From: Natronococcus sp. AD-5
GTDB taxonomy: Archaea; Halobacteriota; Halobacteria; Halobacteriales; Natrialbaceae
DNA length: 64,000 nucleotides
Direction of reading: 5' to 3'
NCBI RefSeq assembly: GCF_030734285.1
Contig: NZ_CP132294.1
Location: forward strand, 3,782,001 to 3,846,000
Within the stretch, counting starts at the first letter, position 1. Every line of letters starts with the position of its first letter. The notes beneath the pieces were generated by a model. The model was not told the DNA's origin, did not search any database, and saw only the letters and a program-made list of their open reading frames with translations. The translations under genes were made by a program, and so were the position numbers. Of the stretch, positions 42,104 through 51,005 are shown in pieces.

Positions 42104-43603
42104 ATGCCCATGCGGCCACCGACGAAAGCGGCCTTCGACGAACTCGGAGAAGAACTATTTCTGGATCTCACCGACGAGGAACTCGAGTTCTTCGTCGAGA
42201 TGGCCGAGCGAAAGATGGAGTCGTACGAGACGGTCACGTCTTACGCTCCGGAGCCGCGTCTCGGCGGCGCCGAGCGTCGTGAACGAAGTTCGGGACGACG
42301 CCTCTCGAGCGACGAGGATCCGCACAACGCGTGGGTGACGCAGTGTTTCGTCGCCGGCGACGACGGGGGCGACCTCGACGGCTGGGAGATCGGGATCAAG
42401 GACAACGTCTGCGTCGCCGGCGTCGAGATGACCTGCGGATCGCAGGTCGTCGAAGGGTACGTCCCGAACCGCGACGCGACCGTCGTCTCGCGCCTGCTCG
42501 AGGCGGGCGCGGACGTCGTCGGCAAGACGAACATGGACGACATGGCGATGACCTCCACGGGCCACAGCGCGTTCGGTCCCGTGTTGAACCCCCACGACGA
42601 CGACCACCTCGCGGGCGGCTCGAGCGGCGGCAGCGCGGTCGCCGTCGTCGAGGGCGCGGTCGACGCCGCGATCGGGAGCGACCAGGGCGGCAGCGTCCGC
42701 GTCCCCGCGGCGTTCTGCGGCATCGTCGGCCACAAGCCGACGTACGGGCTCGTGCCGTACACCGGGTGTATCGGTATCGAGCACACGATCGATCATCCGG
42801 GACCGATGGGTCCCGACGTCGAGAGCGTCGCCCGGGTCCTCTCGGCGATCGCGGGCAGCAACGAACGCAACCTTCGATCCCACAGTCCGGTCCCCGTCGA
42901 GCGGTACGAGAACGCGCTCGACGGCGACGTCTCCGACCTCTCGATCGGCGTTCTCGAGGAGGGGTTCGATCGACCGGGTGCCGACGAGGACGTTCTCGAA
43001 ACCGCGAGGGCGGCGATCGACCGGCTCGCGGAGCGAGGCGCGTCGGTCGACGACGTCTCCGTCCCGATGCATCTCGATGCGGGGGACATCCACGAGGTCT
43101 GCACCTCGGAAGGTCTGCTTGACGCGATGACGGGCGAAGGGGTCGGACACGGGTGGAAAGCGTGGTACAACCGATCGTGGGTCGAAACGTTCGGAAAGGC
43201 CCGGCGGGCGCAGAGCGACGACTTCCCCGCCCGCCTCAAACTACTGTTGCTCATGGGGGCGTACACGAACCGCGAGTATCACTCGCGGTACTACGCGCGC
43301 GGCATGAATCTCGTCGTCGAACTCACGAAGCGGTACGACGAGGTGTTCGCCCGCTATGACCTGCTCGCGATGCCGACGACGCTCGAGACGGCCCTCGAAC
43401 GCCGTCCGGACCAGGACGAGCACGATCGGCTGCGACACACCGAGATCCGCCACAATACGATGCCGTTCAACAGAACCGGTCACCCCGCCGTCAGCGTTCC
43501 GGCGGGCGAAGTCGACGGCCTCCCCGTCGGGCTCATGCTCGTCGGCCCCCGGTTCGACGATGCGACGGTGCTGAACGCGGCGCACGCGCTCGAATCCGCG
43601 TGA
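42104..43603 (+). CDS. Amidase of the amidase-signature family
   Basis: A 499-residue amidase-signature hydrolase. The Ser-cisSer-Lys triad is visible: K99 in GIKDNVC, the Ser pair 173-174 in GGSSGGS, and the nucleophile S197 in GSDQGGSVRVPA. Length and the C-terminal NRTGHPAVSVPAGEVDGLPV motif fit the family. It lacks the neighbours (GatB, GatC) that would make it the tRNA-Gln amidotransferase subunit, so it more likely cuts a small amide such as indoleacetamide, a nitrile-derived amide or a urea derivative. It should be cytoplasmic. Confidence 0.85.
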   Translation: MPMRPPTKAAFDELGEELFLDLTDEELEFFVEMAERKMESYETVTSYAPEPRLGGAERRERSSGRRLSSDEDPHNAWVTQCFVAGDDGGDLDGWEIGIKDNVCVAGVEMTCGSQVVEGYVPNRDATVVSRLLEAGADVVGKTNMDDMAMTSTGHSAFGPVLNPHDDDHLAGGSSGGSAVAVVEGAVDAAIGSDQGGSVRVPAAFCGIVGHKPTYGLVPYTGCIGIEHTIDHPGPMGPDVESVARVLSAIAGSNERNLRSHSPVPVERYENALDGDVSDLSIGVLEEGFDRPGADEDVLETARAAIDRLAERGASVDDVSVPMHLDAGDIHEVCTSEGLLDAMTGEGVGHGWKAWYNRSWVETFGKARRAQSDDFPARLKLLLLMGAYTNREYHSRYYARGMNLVVELTKRYDEVFARYDLLAMPTTLETALERRPDQDEHDRLRHTEIRHNTMPFNRTGHPAVSVPAGEVDGLPVGLMLVGPRFDDATVLNAAHALESA

Positions 43604-43694
43604 CGTTTGGCGGGACGGCGGCTCGAGGCGGTAGGTTCGGCGCTCGAGAACGAACTGAGAAATTACGATTGTTTCTGGACCCGGACCGCGGATC

Positions 43695-44600
43695 TCACTG
43701 CTCCACCCCGCCGTCGAGCGGCGTCGAATCCGCCTTGACTGACGCGTAGACCCGTTTGGCCCACTCGCGGGCGAGGGGCGAGTCCGTATCGACGAACGCC
43801 TGCATCAGCCCCGTCTCGTCGTCGTATCCTCCGATTCCGACGCGCCCATCGAAGATCGCAAGACCGTAGGGCAACGTCTCGCGGGTCCAAAGCGTTAACT
43901 GTCCGTGATCGATCGCCTCGCTCGCTCGGGTCGGGTACGTGCCAAATAGTTTCTCGACGATATGGGGTGTATAAATAATCTCGCTCTCGGTAGCGTCGAA
44001 TATCTGTTGGTAGAATTCACCGATGCTCAACGGCGCCATGTGTGTCGTGTTGAACCCGCGGAACGTCTCCGCCTCTTCCACGAGCGAGATGAACCGCTCG
44101 ACCGGCCGATACGGAACGGCCGGTTCCGCGACAGTCACGGTCGCGTCGACCATCGGTTCGATGGCGAACTCTGCGTGATGCGGGCAGATTACGTCCAACA
44201 GCGGCCCCATCCGGTGAGCGGTGCTCACGTTCGCTTCGAATCTCAGTACTTCATCGGTGATCGCCTCGCCACGTCCCGTCAACTGGAACCGGCCATCGAC
44301 CTTCTCGGCGAATCCCTGTTCGCCGAGCCACTTCGTCAAGCGGTGACTCGTCGCCCGCGAGACGTCGAGGCGTTCCTCGATCTCTCGACGGTCTAACGGC
44401 TCCTCGCGGAGCGCTTCGAGAACCGGACCGTGGCGCACGATGTCGCCGAGACGGTCCGGGTCGATACGGTCGCCAGCCGCGTCGAGACGCTTGCCCAGAT
44501 ATTTCTGGTTTCGCGCGTTCTGCAAGACGGCCTCTAGAATCGGCGACGCAGGCGGTTTGAACACGAGGTCGGACGATCGGTCGTCGTCAGGGGATCCCAT
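43695..44600 (-). CDS. Winged-helix regulator with FilR1-type effector domain
   Basis: A protein of about 300 residues. An N-terminal winged helix (EALREEPLDRREIEERLDVS, then SHRLTKWLGEQGFAEKVDG) is followed by the FilR1-type middle and C-terminal domain (PVERFISLVEEAETFRGFNT, GEFYQQIFDATESEIIYT, then LPYGLAIFDGRVGIGGYDDE). This layout is common among haloarchaeal repressors. The start may be at 44600 (MGSPDDDRSS) or 44630. It diverges from a methyltransferase gene across a short spacer, a typical regulator-target arrangement. Confidence 0.85.
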   Translation of the reverse strand: MGSPDDDRSSDLVFKPPASPILEAVLQNARNQKYLGKRLDAAGDRIDPDRLGDIVRHGPVLEALREEPLDRREIEERLDVSRATSHRLTKWLGEQGFAEKVDGRFQLTGRGEAITDEVLRFEANVSTAHRMGPLLDVICPHHAEFAIEPMVDATVTVAEPAVPYRPVERFISLVEEAETFRGFNTTHMAPLSIGEFYQQIFDATESEIIYTPHIVEKLFGTYPTRASEAIDHGQLTLWTRETLPYGLAIFDGRVGIGGYDDETGLMQAFVDTDSPLAREWAKRVYASVKADSTPLDGGVEQ

Positions 44601-44726
44601 ATCATTCACTAACTCGACATAAGGTAGCACGGATAGTAACTCTATCCCGTATACGACGCGAAATTCCGCTCACGCACTGAAACGGCGTTCACGCCGTCGA
44701 ACGTCGTCTCCGTGAATGAGGCCAAT

Positions 44727-45833
44727 ATGTCTGCCGCCCACAGTCCAGGCATGGCGCCACCAACTATCGCCGACGAACTGGTTGACGAAGAAAAATTAGA
44801 CGAACTCGCCGGAATGGCCGTCAACGAGCTAGGGGCGGCCTATTACGCACCACTGATCGTCATCGGCGACAGGCTCGGCCTCTACGACGCGTTGGCCGAC
44901 GGCGGACCGCTCCTGCCCGTCGAGTTGGCCGAGCGGACCGATACCGTGGAACCGTACGTCACCGAGTGGCTCGCTGCGGGAGCGGCTGGCGGATACGTCA
45001 CCTACGATTCCGAGACGGGACGTTACAGCCTCACACCCGAACAAGCGGCGTTGCTGGCCGATGAAGACAGCCCCGCCTTCCTCGCTGGCGGGTTCCAGGG
45101 GTTGATGGGCTATCAGAAGCGCCTCTCAGAGATCGAAGCCGACTTCCGAACCGGCCAGGGCGTGGGCTGGCACGAGCAAGACGAGGACGTGTGTCACGGA
45201 ACCGAGCGCTTCTACCGGCCCAGCTATGAGACTAATCTCGTCGATGAGTGGATCCCCGCGCTCGACGGAATGGGCGCGAGGCTCAGGGCGGGTGCGCGCG
45301 TGGCCGACGTGGGCTGCGGTCACGGTGCATCGACGATCATCATGGCCGAGGCCTTTCCCGATTCGGAGTTCGTCGCCATCGATTACCACGATCACTCGAT
45401 CGAGGTGGCCCGCGAGCGAGCGGAAGAAACTGGTGTCGCAGACCGTATCAGCTTCGAGGTGGCGACCGCGAAGGAGTACGACGGGGCAGACTACGACCTC
45501 GTGATGATGTTCGACGCGTACCACGACATGGGTGATCCGAACGGCGTGGCGTCGCACGTCCGGGAGACGCTCGCCGACGACGGGACGTGGATGTTGGTCG
45601 AACCGTTCGCCAACGATCAGATCGAGGACAATCTGAACCCGGTGGGCAGGGCGTTCTACTGCGCCTCGACGATGGCCTGTGTACCGAACTCGCTCGCCCA
45701 GGGCGGCGACCCCGTACTGGGAGCACAGGCTGGCGAAGCGCGTCTCCGTGAGGTGATCACTGAGGGCGGGTTCGCGCGGGTCCGTCGAGCGACTGCGACG
45801 CCGTTCAACCTCGTACTCGAAGCGAGACCGTGA
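44727..45833 (+). CDS. Class I SAM-dependent methyltransferase with N-terminal winged helix
   Basis: A protein of about 368 residues. The N-terminal 110 residues are a dimerisation/winged-helix domain like that of plant-type and bacterial O-methyltransferases (LIVIGDRLGLYDALADGGPL, ELAERTDTVEPYVTEWLAAG). The SAM-binding loop is DVGCGHGASTIIMAEAFPDS near residue 190, followed by FVAIDYHDHSIEVA and the post-motif DLVMMFDAYHDM. Related proteins methylate small metabolites. The start could be the GTG at 44712 or ATG at 44727. It is divergent from a FilR1-type regulator, which may control it. Confidence 0.85.
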   Translation: MSAAHSPGMAPPTIADELVDEEKLDELAGMAVNELGAAYYAPLIVIGDRLGLYDALADGGPLLPVELAERTDTVEPYVTEWLAAGAAGGYVTYDSETGRYSLTPEQAALLADEDSPAFLAGGFQGLMGYQKRLSEIEADFRTGQGVGWHEQDEDVCHGTERFYRPSYETNLVDEWIPALDGMGARLRAGARVADVGCGHGASTIIMAEAFPDSEFVAIDYHDHSIEVARERAEETGVADRISFEVATAKEYDGADYDLVMMFDAYHDMGDPNGVASHVRETLADDGTWMLVEPFANDQIEDNLNPVGRAFYCASTMACVPNSLAQGGDPVLGAQAGEARLREVITEGGFARVRRATATPFNLVLEARP

Positions 45834-46132
45834 CGCGCCCGTCCCAATCGTCGGCGGTTCAGCGTGTACTACTGAGTATGATAGGCCACCGGGTGTTCTG
45901 CTGGTCGTCGAGACTGACGGCGCGCGCCACGCCGATCACAGAGTTCCGCCAAAAAGGATTCTAAACAAGGGTGATTCACTCATTCTAACCCCTGCCAGAG
46001 CTCGTAGGTATTAGCACTCACAAATTCCGTAGCTGCAGCTCGCTCGTGATAGAAGCAACAATACGATAAGAGCCTAGGCCGGGATTCTAGTCGAATGGTT
46101 AAATCCTGTGCGGCTGTGGTACTTTGACACGA
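45834..46132. other. Intergenic stretch before the recombinase homologue
   Basis: No gene is visible. Composition becomes AT-richer after about 45950. The short TTCTAGTCGAATGGTTAAAT (46088-46107) is reminiscent of a tRNA D arm, but no stems close around it. Confidence 0.4.
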
Positions 46133-47443
46133 ATGAGTAAACGGGATCGAATCACCGATCTTCGGGACCGAATCCGGGACGGAGGAGCGGCCCACTACTA
46201 CGACGGCGAGCAGTACACCGGCGACTCGATCTCCGATGAGGACGTCGACTCGCTCCTCCTCTTCTCGGACCAGCTCGACCTTCACGACTACTCCGACAAC
46301 CGTCACGAGAAGTTGCTCCGGCATGTTGTTCGAGCAGCCGAAAAGGTCGGTGGCCTGTCCGACGCCCTCGAGGAGCGCGAGGCCGCCGAGGATATCGTCC
46401 GCTGGATCAATCGCACCTACGACAAGCCCCGGACGAAGTGTGACTACCGCCTCGCCATCCGAGCGTTCGGAAAGCACGCACTCCGACTCGGTCCGAAGGG
46501 GGATCCCCCCGAGTCGATCGAGTGGATGTCCGCAAACACACCGCGGAACTATAACCCGCAGCCTTCGCGAGCGGACATGCTCCACTGGCAGGAAGACGTC
46601 CTCCCGCTCATCAACGATGGGACGACGAACGCTCGAAACAAGGCGCTCTTCGCCGTCCAGTTCGAAGGAGGGTTCCGGCCCCATTGCGAGCTCTACGAGC
46701 TCCGCGTCGGCGATGTCAAGAAGACCGCGTACGGAACCGAGATCGAGGTCGACGGGAAGACCGGTGAGCGGTCGGTCACCATGATTCTCGCGGTCCCCTA
46801 CCTGAACCGCTGGCTCGGCGACCATCACCCGTACCCGGACGACGACTCCTACCTCTGGGTGAAGCACAACGGCGAGCGGATGTCTTACACGACGTTCATG
46901 CGGTATTTCAAACGAGCCGCCGACCGGATCGGACTCGACAAACCGGTGACCCCGAAGAACTTCCGGAAGTCGAACGCGACCTGGCTGGCGAAGCTCGGGA
47001 AGAACGAGAGCTTCATCGAGGACCGTCAGGGGCGAAAGCGCGGGAGCGACGCGATTTCCCACTACGTCGCGATGTACGGCGACGACCGAGCGAAGGAGTA
47101 CGCCGAGCTCCACGGTCAGGATGTCGAGACGGAGGACCCCGCCGACTACACCCCTGTACGGTGCCTGAACTGCACCCAGAAGACGCCCCGCGACAAGGCG
47201 GTCTGCATGTGGTGCAATCATGCCCTTTCCCACGACGCCGCCGAGGACCTCGAACAAACGGAGGAGACCGTCAAGCAGCTTGCACTCCAGGCGGTCGCCG
47301 ACGACCCATCGGTTATGGAGGAGATCCAGGACCGCCAGACCATCGTGAATCTGCTGCTCGAGGACGAGGAATTCTACCGGCAGGCGCTCTCGATGGCCGC
47401 CGAGATCGAGAGTGCCCCCGACGTCCGAGCCGACGGCGGGTGA
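46133..47443 (+). CDS. Tyrosine recombinase homologue with C-terminal zinc ribbon
   Basis: A 436-residue integrase-like protein. The N-terminal half is a SAM-like core-binding domain. R182 in GGFRPHCELYEL is the first catalytic Arg. The second box PKNFRKS has R278, but Lys275 stands where His is usual. Y311 or Y315 in SHYVAMYG would be the nucleophile. A C-terminal C4 zinc ribbon (C344, C347, C358, C361) and a helical tail follow. Haloarchaeal proteins of this form accompany plasmids and islands. It opens the segment carrying the giant-protein cluster, so it may have brought that segment in. Confidence 0.8.
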   Translation: MSKRDRITDLRDRIRDGGAAHYYDGEQYTGDSISDEDVDSLLLFSDQLDLHDYSDNRHEKLLRHVVRAAEKVGGLSDALEEREAAEDIVRWINRTYDKPRTKCDYRLAIRAFGKHALRLGPKGDPPESIEWMSANTPRNYNPQPSRADMLHWQEDVLPLINDGTTNARNKALFAVQFEGGFRPHCELYELRVGDVKKTAYGTEIEVDGKTGERSVTMILAVPYLNRWLGDHHPYPDDDSYLWVKHNGERMSYTTFMRYFKRAADRIGLDKPVTPKNFRKSNATWLAKLGKNESFIEDRQGRKRGSDAISHYVAMYGDDRAKEYAELHGQDVETEDPADYTPVRCLNCTQKTPRDKAVCMWCNHALSHDAAEDLEQTEETVKQLALQAVADDPSVMEEIQDRQTIVNLLLEDEEFYRQALSMAAEIESAPDVRADGG

Positions 47444-47520
47444 CGCGCTCACTGTCGCTCCCCTCCGCTGGCGATTGCCTCAAGCTCGTCCTTCAGGTCC
47501 TCCAAGTCCTTCTCGGGGGT

Positions 47521-47949
47521 GTGTCGGTCAAGATCCCCGTCGGCGAGGACGTCACCTTCAGCGACGTCGAGGCCGAGTACGACAGCTACGGTGAAGCGGC
47601 ACGTGCGGCGACGTACCTCACCGAGCGCGCTCCGGGGGCCGGCATCTTCGAGACCGCCGACTACCTCAACGTCAACGCGCCACCCGCCGACTGGGGACCG
47701 GCCCCGATGGCGATCACGCGGCCATCGCGCGTCTACCGAATGTGCGCCCACCACGAGGGCAGCCACATCGAACTCGAAGACGAGATCTGGGCCCTCATGG
47801 CCGAGGGCGACATCCCGGACGACGAGGGGACGGACCGCCGCGCGGTCGTTGACGGGAAGGTGAGCGTGTCGCCGCTGACCGCACCGCACACCGTCGAGCG
47901 CCACGAGGCCATGAACGACCTCGCGGCAGCGTACACGGATTCGGGGTAG
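47521..47949 (+). CDS. Hypothetical acidic protein
   Basis: A 142-residue protein from the GTG at 47521; no better start is visible. It reads VKIPVGEDVTFSDVEAEYDS, then YGEAARAATYLTERAPGAGI, and has a Cys/His pair (CAHHEGSH) near its centre. The composition is typically haloarchaeal. It follows the recombinase homologue by 77 bases in the same direction and precedes the giant-protein cluster. No family is recognised. A role with the recombinase is possible by position only. Confidence 0.55.
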   Translation: MSVKIPVGEDVTFSDVEAEYDSYGEAARAATYLTERAPGAGIFETADYLNVNAPPADWGPAPMAITRPSRVYRMCAHHEGSHIELEDEIWALMAEGDIPDDEGTDRRAVVDGKVSVSPLTAPHTVERHEAMNDLAAAYTDSG

Positions 47950-48371
47950 TGAGCCGAGCGCACTACGATCGTCGTCTCGCGGCTGGAGCCGGCCCCGCAC
48001 CGCATCCGCCGACCTGACCCCGGTTGCACAGTGACAGCAGGTAAGTTTATCTATGAGTGGAGTTAACACACAACGAATGGGACGAACGGCGTGGCGCCGC
48101 AGGTGTCTCGCCGGTGCCGTCCGCGGCACCAGGACAGCGAGAACGGGAAGAAGCGAAGCTGTGGGTCGTTCGACCGGCCTCGGTCGATCGGTTGGGCGAT
48201 CGTTGCGGATCCAGGTCGTTCTCACCTCGTGTGTCTTCGGTCATCGTCAGGCATCGTTCGACGAACGTCTCCGGAAACCTACCTGGATCCTGTCGATCAT
48301 GGACCACCGCGACACGCACGAACGGTCTGACGCCAACGAACGCCGGCATTGGTGGCCGAGGAGGTGGTGAC
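47950..48371. other. Leader region of the giant-protein cluster
   Basis: No gene of haloarchaeal composition is present; open frames here are Arg and Ser-rich. A TTTATC sequence near 48045 could be a TATA box. That would leave a long untranslated leader, which is unusual for this group. A basic 105-residue open frame (48053-48370) exists but is not convincing. Confidence 0.45.
48359..48366 (+). promoter_or_regulatory. Ribosome binding site setting the GTG start at 48372
   Basis: AGGAGGTG ends five bases before the GTG at 48372. It is a strong match to the 16S rRNA end and the main reason to place the start of the first giant gene there rather than further upstream in the open frame. Confidence 0.6.
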
Positions 48372-51005
48372 GTGGGCGCCAGCGACGGGACCTCTCCGAA
48401 CGAGCGTACCAGCTTCGCGACGACCTTCGAATGGGAGGGAGCCGTCGGAGACGCGAAGGACCTCCACGACGCGTACGAGTCCGCACTCGAGAAATTCGCC
48501 CAGTTCGAGCAGAAAAACGCCGACAAGATACTGCTCTGGTCGGTCATCAGGGAGCTCCTCGTCGAATCGGAGACGGAAGAGGACGTCGACGTCGACGACC
48601 TGTTCAAGGCGCTCGGGATGCCTTCGGGCGACGGTCGACCCGTCGCTACGAGAATCGACGACGATTTGAAAATCGAGCGCGCGATTGGGTTACTCACCCG
48701 GGGGGCGAGCGTCCAGTCAGCAATCAACCTCGTGAACGCGACGTCCCCCTCGGGCGCGTCGTTCGTGCAGTTCGGACGCGCGTACGTCATTCGGCAGGTC
48801 GCGATCGACGTGCGGGCCTACGAATTGATTCGGTTTCTGAAGACCGGAGACTCCGACGCGAAGACGTCGTCACTCGAGGCGCTGACGGCCCTCGGGCCTG
48901 CCGACCTCGGCTTCGGCAACGACTTCTACGCGAAGTTCACCCGGTATCCGTACGTCCACCAGGTGGCCATCGCGAAGCGACTCACGGGCGACCTGGACAA
49001 GTGCAACGTCGGCCGCGAGTTCCTGGCCGACCTCTTCGAGTACCGGCGCGAGGCGATCTTCGACCCATTCGGGTTCGTCCCTCCCCTCCCCATCCTGGGG
49101 GAGGACAACGGATACCACCCGGATGGCGTCTTCATCGACGACGTGCGGCCGCCTGAAGTCGAGCCCCTTCCGTTCAACAGAGAAACCGTCAGCGTCCTCG
49201 TCAAAGACCTGGACGGACTCGAGCCGTACTACACGAGCGACTTCCGCCTTCGAGTCACCGACGAGGCGAACGAGGCCGCCGTTTCGTTCGGGACGTGCCT
49301 GGGCGAGTTGCACGCACAGTTGCTGCCCGGCCTCGGGTACTTCTACGGGACGCGGATCAACGACGACGCGTACATGGGTGGGGTCACCACCGGTCGTAAC
49401 GAGCCTCCAATTCAGGTGTTTCTGGAGTTCACGCTGGGTGTCGTCTCGGTCTACGCGACCGACGCACTCCTGCGGGACGTCGTCGGGAAGATCGACGGCG
49501 GCCTCGGTCCGGACGGCTGGGCGCACGATCCCCTGGAGCGGTATCGCACCACCGGCGAGTTCTCTCTCAAGGACGTCACAAACCTCGCCGCCGTCATCGC
49601 GAGCGGCGGTGACACGTTCTTCAACACGCTCAAGCTCCGTGGGTCGTCACTGACGACGACCTTGAAGGGGGTCCTGTCCATCTTGGTGACGCTCCAGCTA
49701 CTCACGAACTTCGACGATATCGGTCGGCTGGACGCCGCCGCCAGACTAGACCTCGCCATGAACGTGGCCGGGGCGTTCGCCGACCTCGGGGGCATCGTGG
49801 CACTCAAGTTCAGGCAGTTGGGTTTCTACGCCAATCTCGCCAGCGTCGCACTGAACGGCCTGGCCGCTATATTCAACATCCTGCAGATGGTCAAGGAGTT
49901 CGCCGAGGGAGACGACGCCGGAATCGGCTACGGTATGTCGGCCGTCGGGGCGGGCATCTTCGTCGGATTCTCCCTCTACGCGAAGTCGGCGACGGCTGCG
50001 GGGGCCGCGAAGGCCGGGGTCTCGGCGCTCGCGGCTGGGTTCTGGCTGACGATCGCCGTGTTGCTGATCGTCGGCGGGACGATCCTCGCCATCTACCTCC
50101 AGGACGGACCGTTCGAGGAGTGGCTGGAGAAGACGTACTTCGGGACCGGCTGGAGCGGGCTGGATGCCGTCGACTTCGTCGATCCCTCGCCTGTAAACGG
50201 GACGTACGGCTACAAGAACGTGGTTCCCGCGGCCGAGGGCTACGGCGTCGGGACCGACGGTGGGAACTTCGTTCGGCAGGTTTCGACGCTGATCAGCGAC
50301 TCCCGGTCCCTCCGCATCACGAGGATGGATATCGGAAAGGAGGGACGAGACGGGGAAAATCACTGGCGTGGCCACTTCACGATCGAACCGAAGAACGACC
50401 AGATCCTGGCGGACGGACACCTATTTCTCCGACCGATCCCGGTCTACGAGCGGAGCGGCCACCGGGTTGCCCCGGGACAGTTCAGGTACGCCGACCCCGT
50501 CTCCGATAGCTGTATCCACCGTTTCAGTCTCACCGACGACGAGGACACCGTCTCTCTCGAGTCGAAAACCGACATCAGCGTCGAGTTCCCGGCGTTTCGG
50601 GCCGGGCTCGAAGCCTTCAACCTCCACTGGCTGCTCGAAGCCATGGGCGAGCACAGGGAAGCGGACTTCGGTACCGGCCACATCGACCTGGAGATCGTCG
50701 ACGTCGAACGCGAGACGAATGACGACGACGAGGAAGTGATCAAGAAGTGGGAAGCGAAGCTGTGGGACACGTCCTCGTTCGATCCCGACGCGTGGACGCC
50801 GCCTGACAGCGTGGACGCCATCTTCGGCCTTCCGGGGAGCGGATCGGGTTCGAACACGTACTACGTCGAGCTCATCTACGTGCCGCCGAAGCTGGCGCGA
50901 GCGATGCGGTCGGACGGGACGTTCTGGTTCCGCGCCGAAGAGCTCCCGACGGTCACTCGCACGCGCCGAAGCATCAGACGCCAGGACGGGAGCGGGTTCT
51001 TCTAA
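48372..51005 (+). CDS. Giant-cluster protein 1, VasX/BTH_I2691-like toxin candidate
   Basis: An 877-residue protein. Residues 1-400 are soluble and acidic, with mixed helices. From about 425 to 592 several hydrophobic helices occur, ending in DAGIGYGMSAVGAGIFVGFS, FWLTIAVLLIVGGTILAIYL and QDGPFEEWLEKTYFG. This order (Gly-rich helix pair, membrane hairpin, then D-x2-[LF]-E-x-WL-x4-FG) is close to the C-terminal pore-forming part of the type VI secretion toxins VasX and BTH_I2691. Another soluble beta-rich region (595-877) follows, which those toxins lack. It begins a run of four coupled genes. No immunity protein is obvious. The toxin reading is from memory of the family and unverified. Confidence 0.6.
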   Translation: MGASDGTSPNERTSFATTFEWEGAVGDAKDLHDAYESALEKFAQFEQKNADKILLWSVIRELLVESETEEDVDVDDLFKALGMPSGDGRPVATRIDDDLKIERAIGLLTRGASVQSAINLVNATSPSGASFVQFGRAYVIRQVAIDVRAYELIRFLKTGDSDAKTSSLEALTALGPADLGFGNDFYAKFTRYPYVHQVAIAKRLTGDLDKCNVGREFLADLFEYRREAIFDPFGFVPPLPILGEDNGYHPDGVFIDDVRPPEVEPLPFNRETVSVLVKDLDGLEPYYTSDFRLRVTDEANEAAVSFGTCLGELHAQLLPGLGYFYGTRINDDAYMGGVTTGRNEPPIQVFLEFTLGVVSVYATDALLRDVVGKIDGGLGPDGWAHDPLERYRTTGEFSLKDVTNLAAVIASGGDTFFNTLKLRGSSLTTTLKGVLSILVTLQLLTNFDDIGRLDAAARLDLAMNVAGAFADLGGIVALKFRQLGFYANLASVALNGLAAIFNILQMVKEFAEGDDAGIGYGMSAVGAGIFVGFSLYAKSATAAGAAKAGVSALAAGFWLTIAVLLIVGGTILAIYLQDGPFEEWLEKTYFGTGWSGLDAVDFVDPSPVNGTYGYKNVVPAAEGYGVGTDGGNFVRQVSTLISDSRSLRITRMDIGKEGRDGENHWRGHFTIEPKNDQILADGHLFLRPIPVYERSGHRVAPGQFRYADPVSDSCIHRFSLTDDEDTVSLESKTDISVEFPAFRAGLEAFNLHWLLEAMGEHREADFGTGHIDLEIVDVERETNDDDEEVIKKWEAKLWDTSSFDPDAWTPPDSVDAIFGLPGSGSGSNTYYVELIYVPPKLARAMRSDGTFWFRAEELPTVTRTRRSIRRQDGSGFF

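Noticed and set aside
46080-46120. tRNA-like sequence before the recombinase homologue
   Set aside because: The TAGTCGAATGG stretch resembles a D arm, but no acceptor, anticodon or T stem can be closed around it.
47449-47523. Minus-strand frame ending HTPEKDLEDLKDELEAIASG just after the recombinase homologue
   Set aside because: It reads like protein for about 25 residues but has no usable start codon, and upstream it becomes Arg-rich antisense of the 142-residue gene.
48053-48370. Basic 105-residue frame before the giant-gene cluster
   Set aside because: The composition is Arg/Ser-rich, unlike haloarchaeal proteins, and no motif is present. The strong ribosome binding site belongs to the GTG at 48372.
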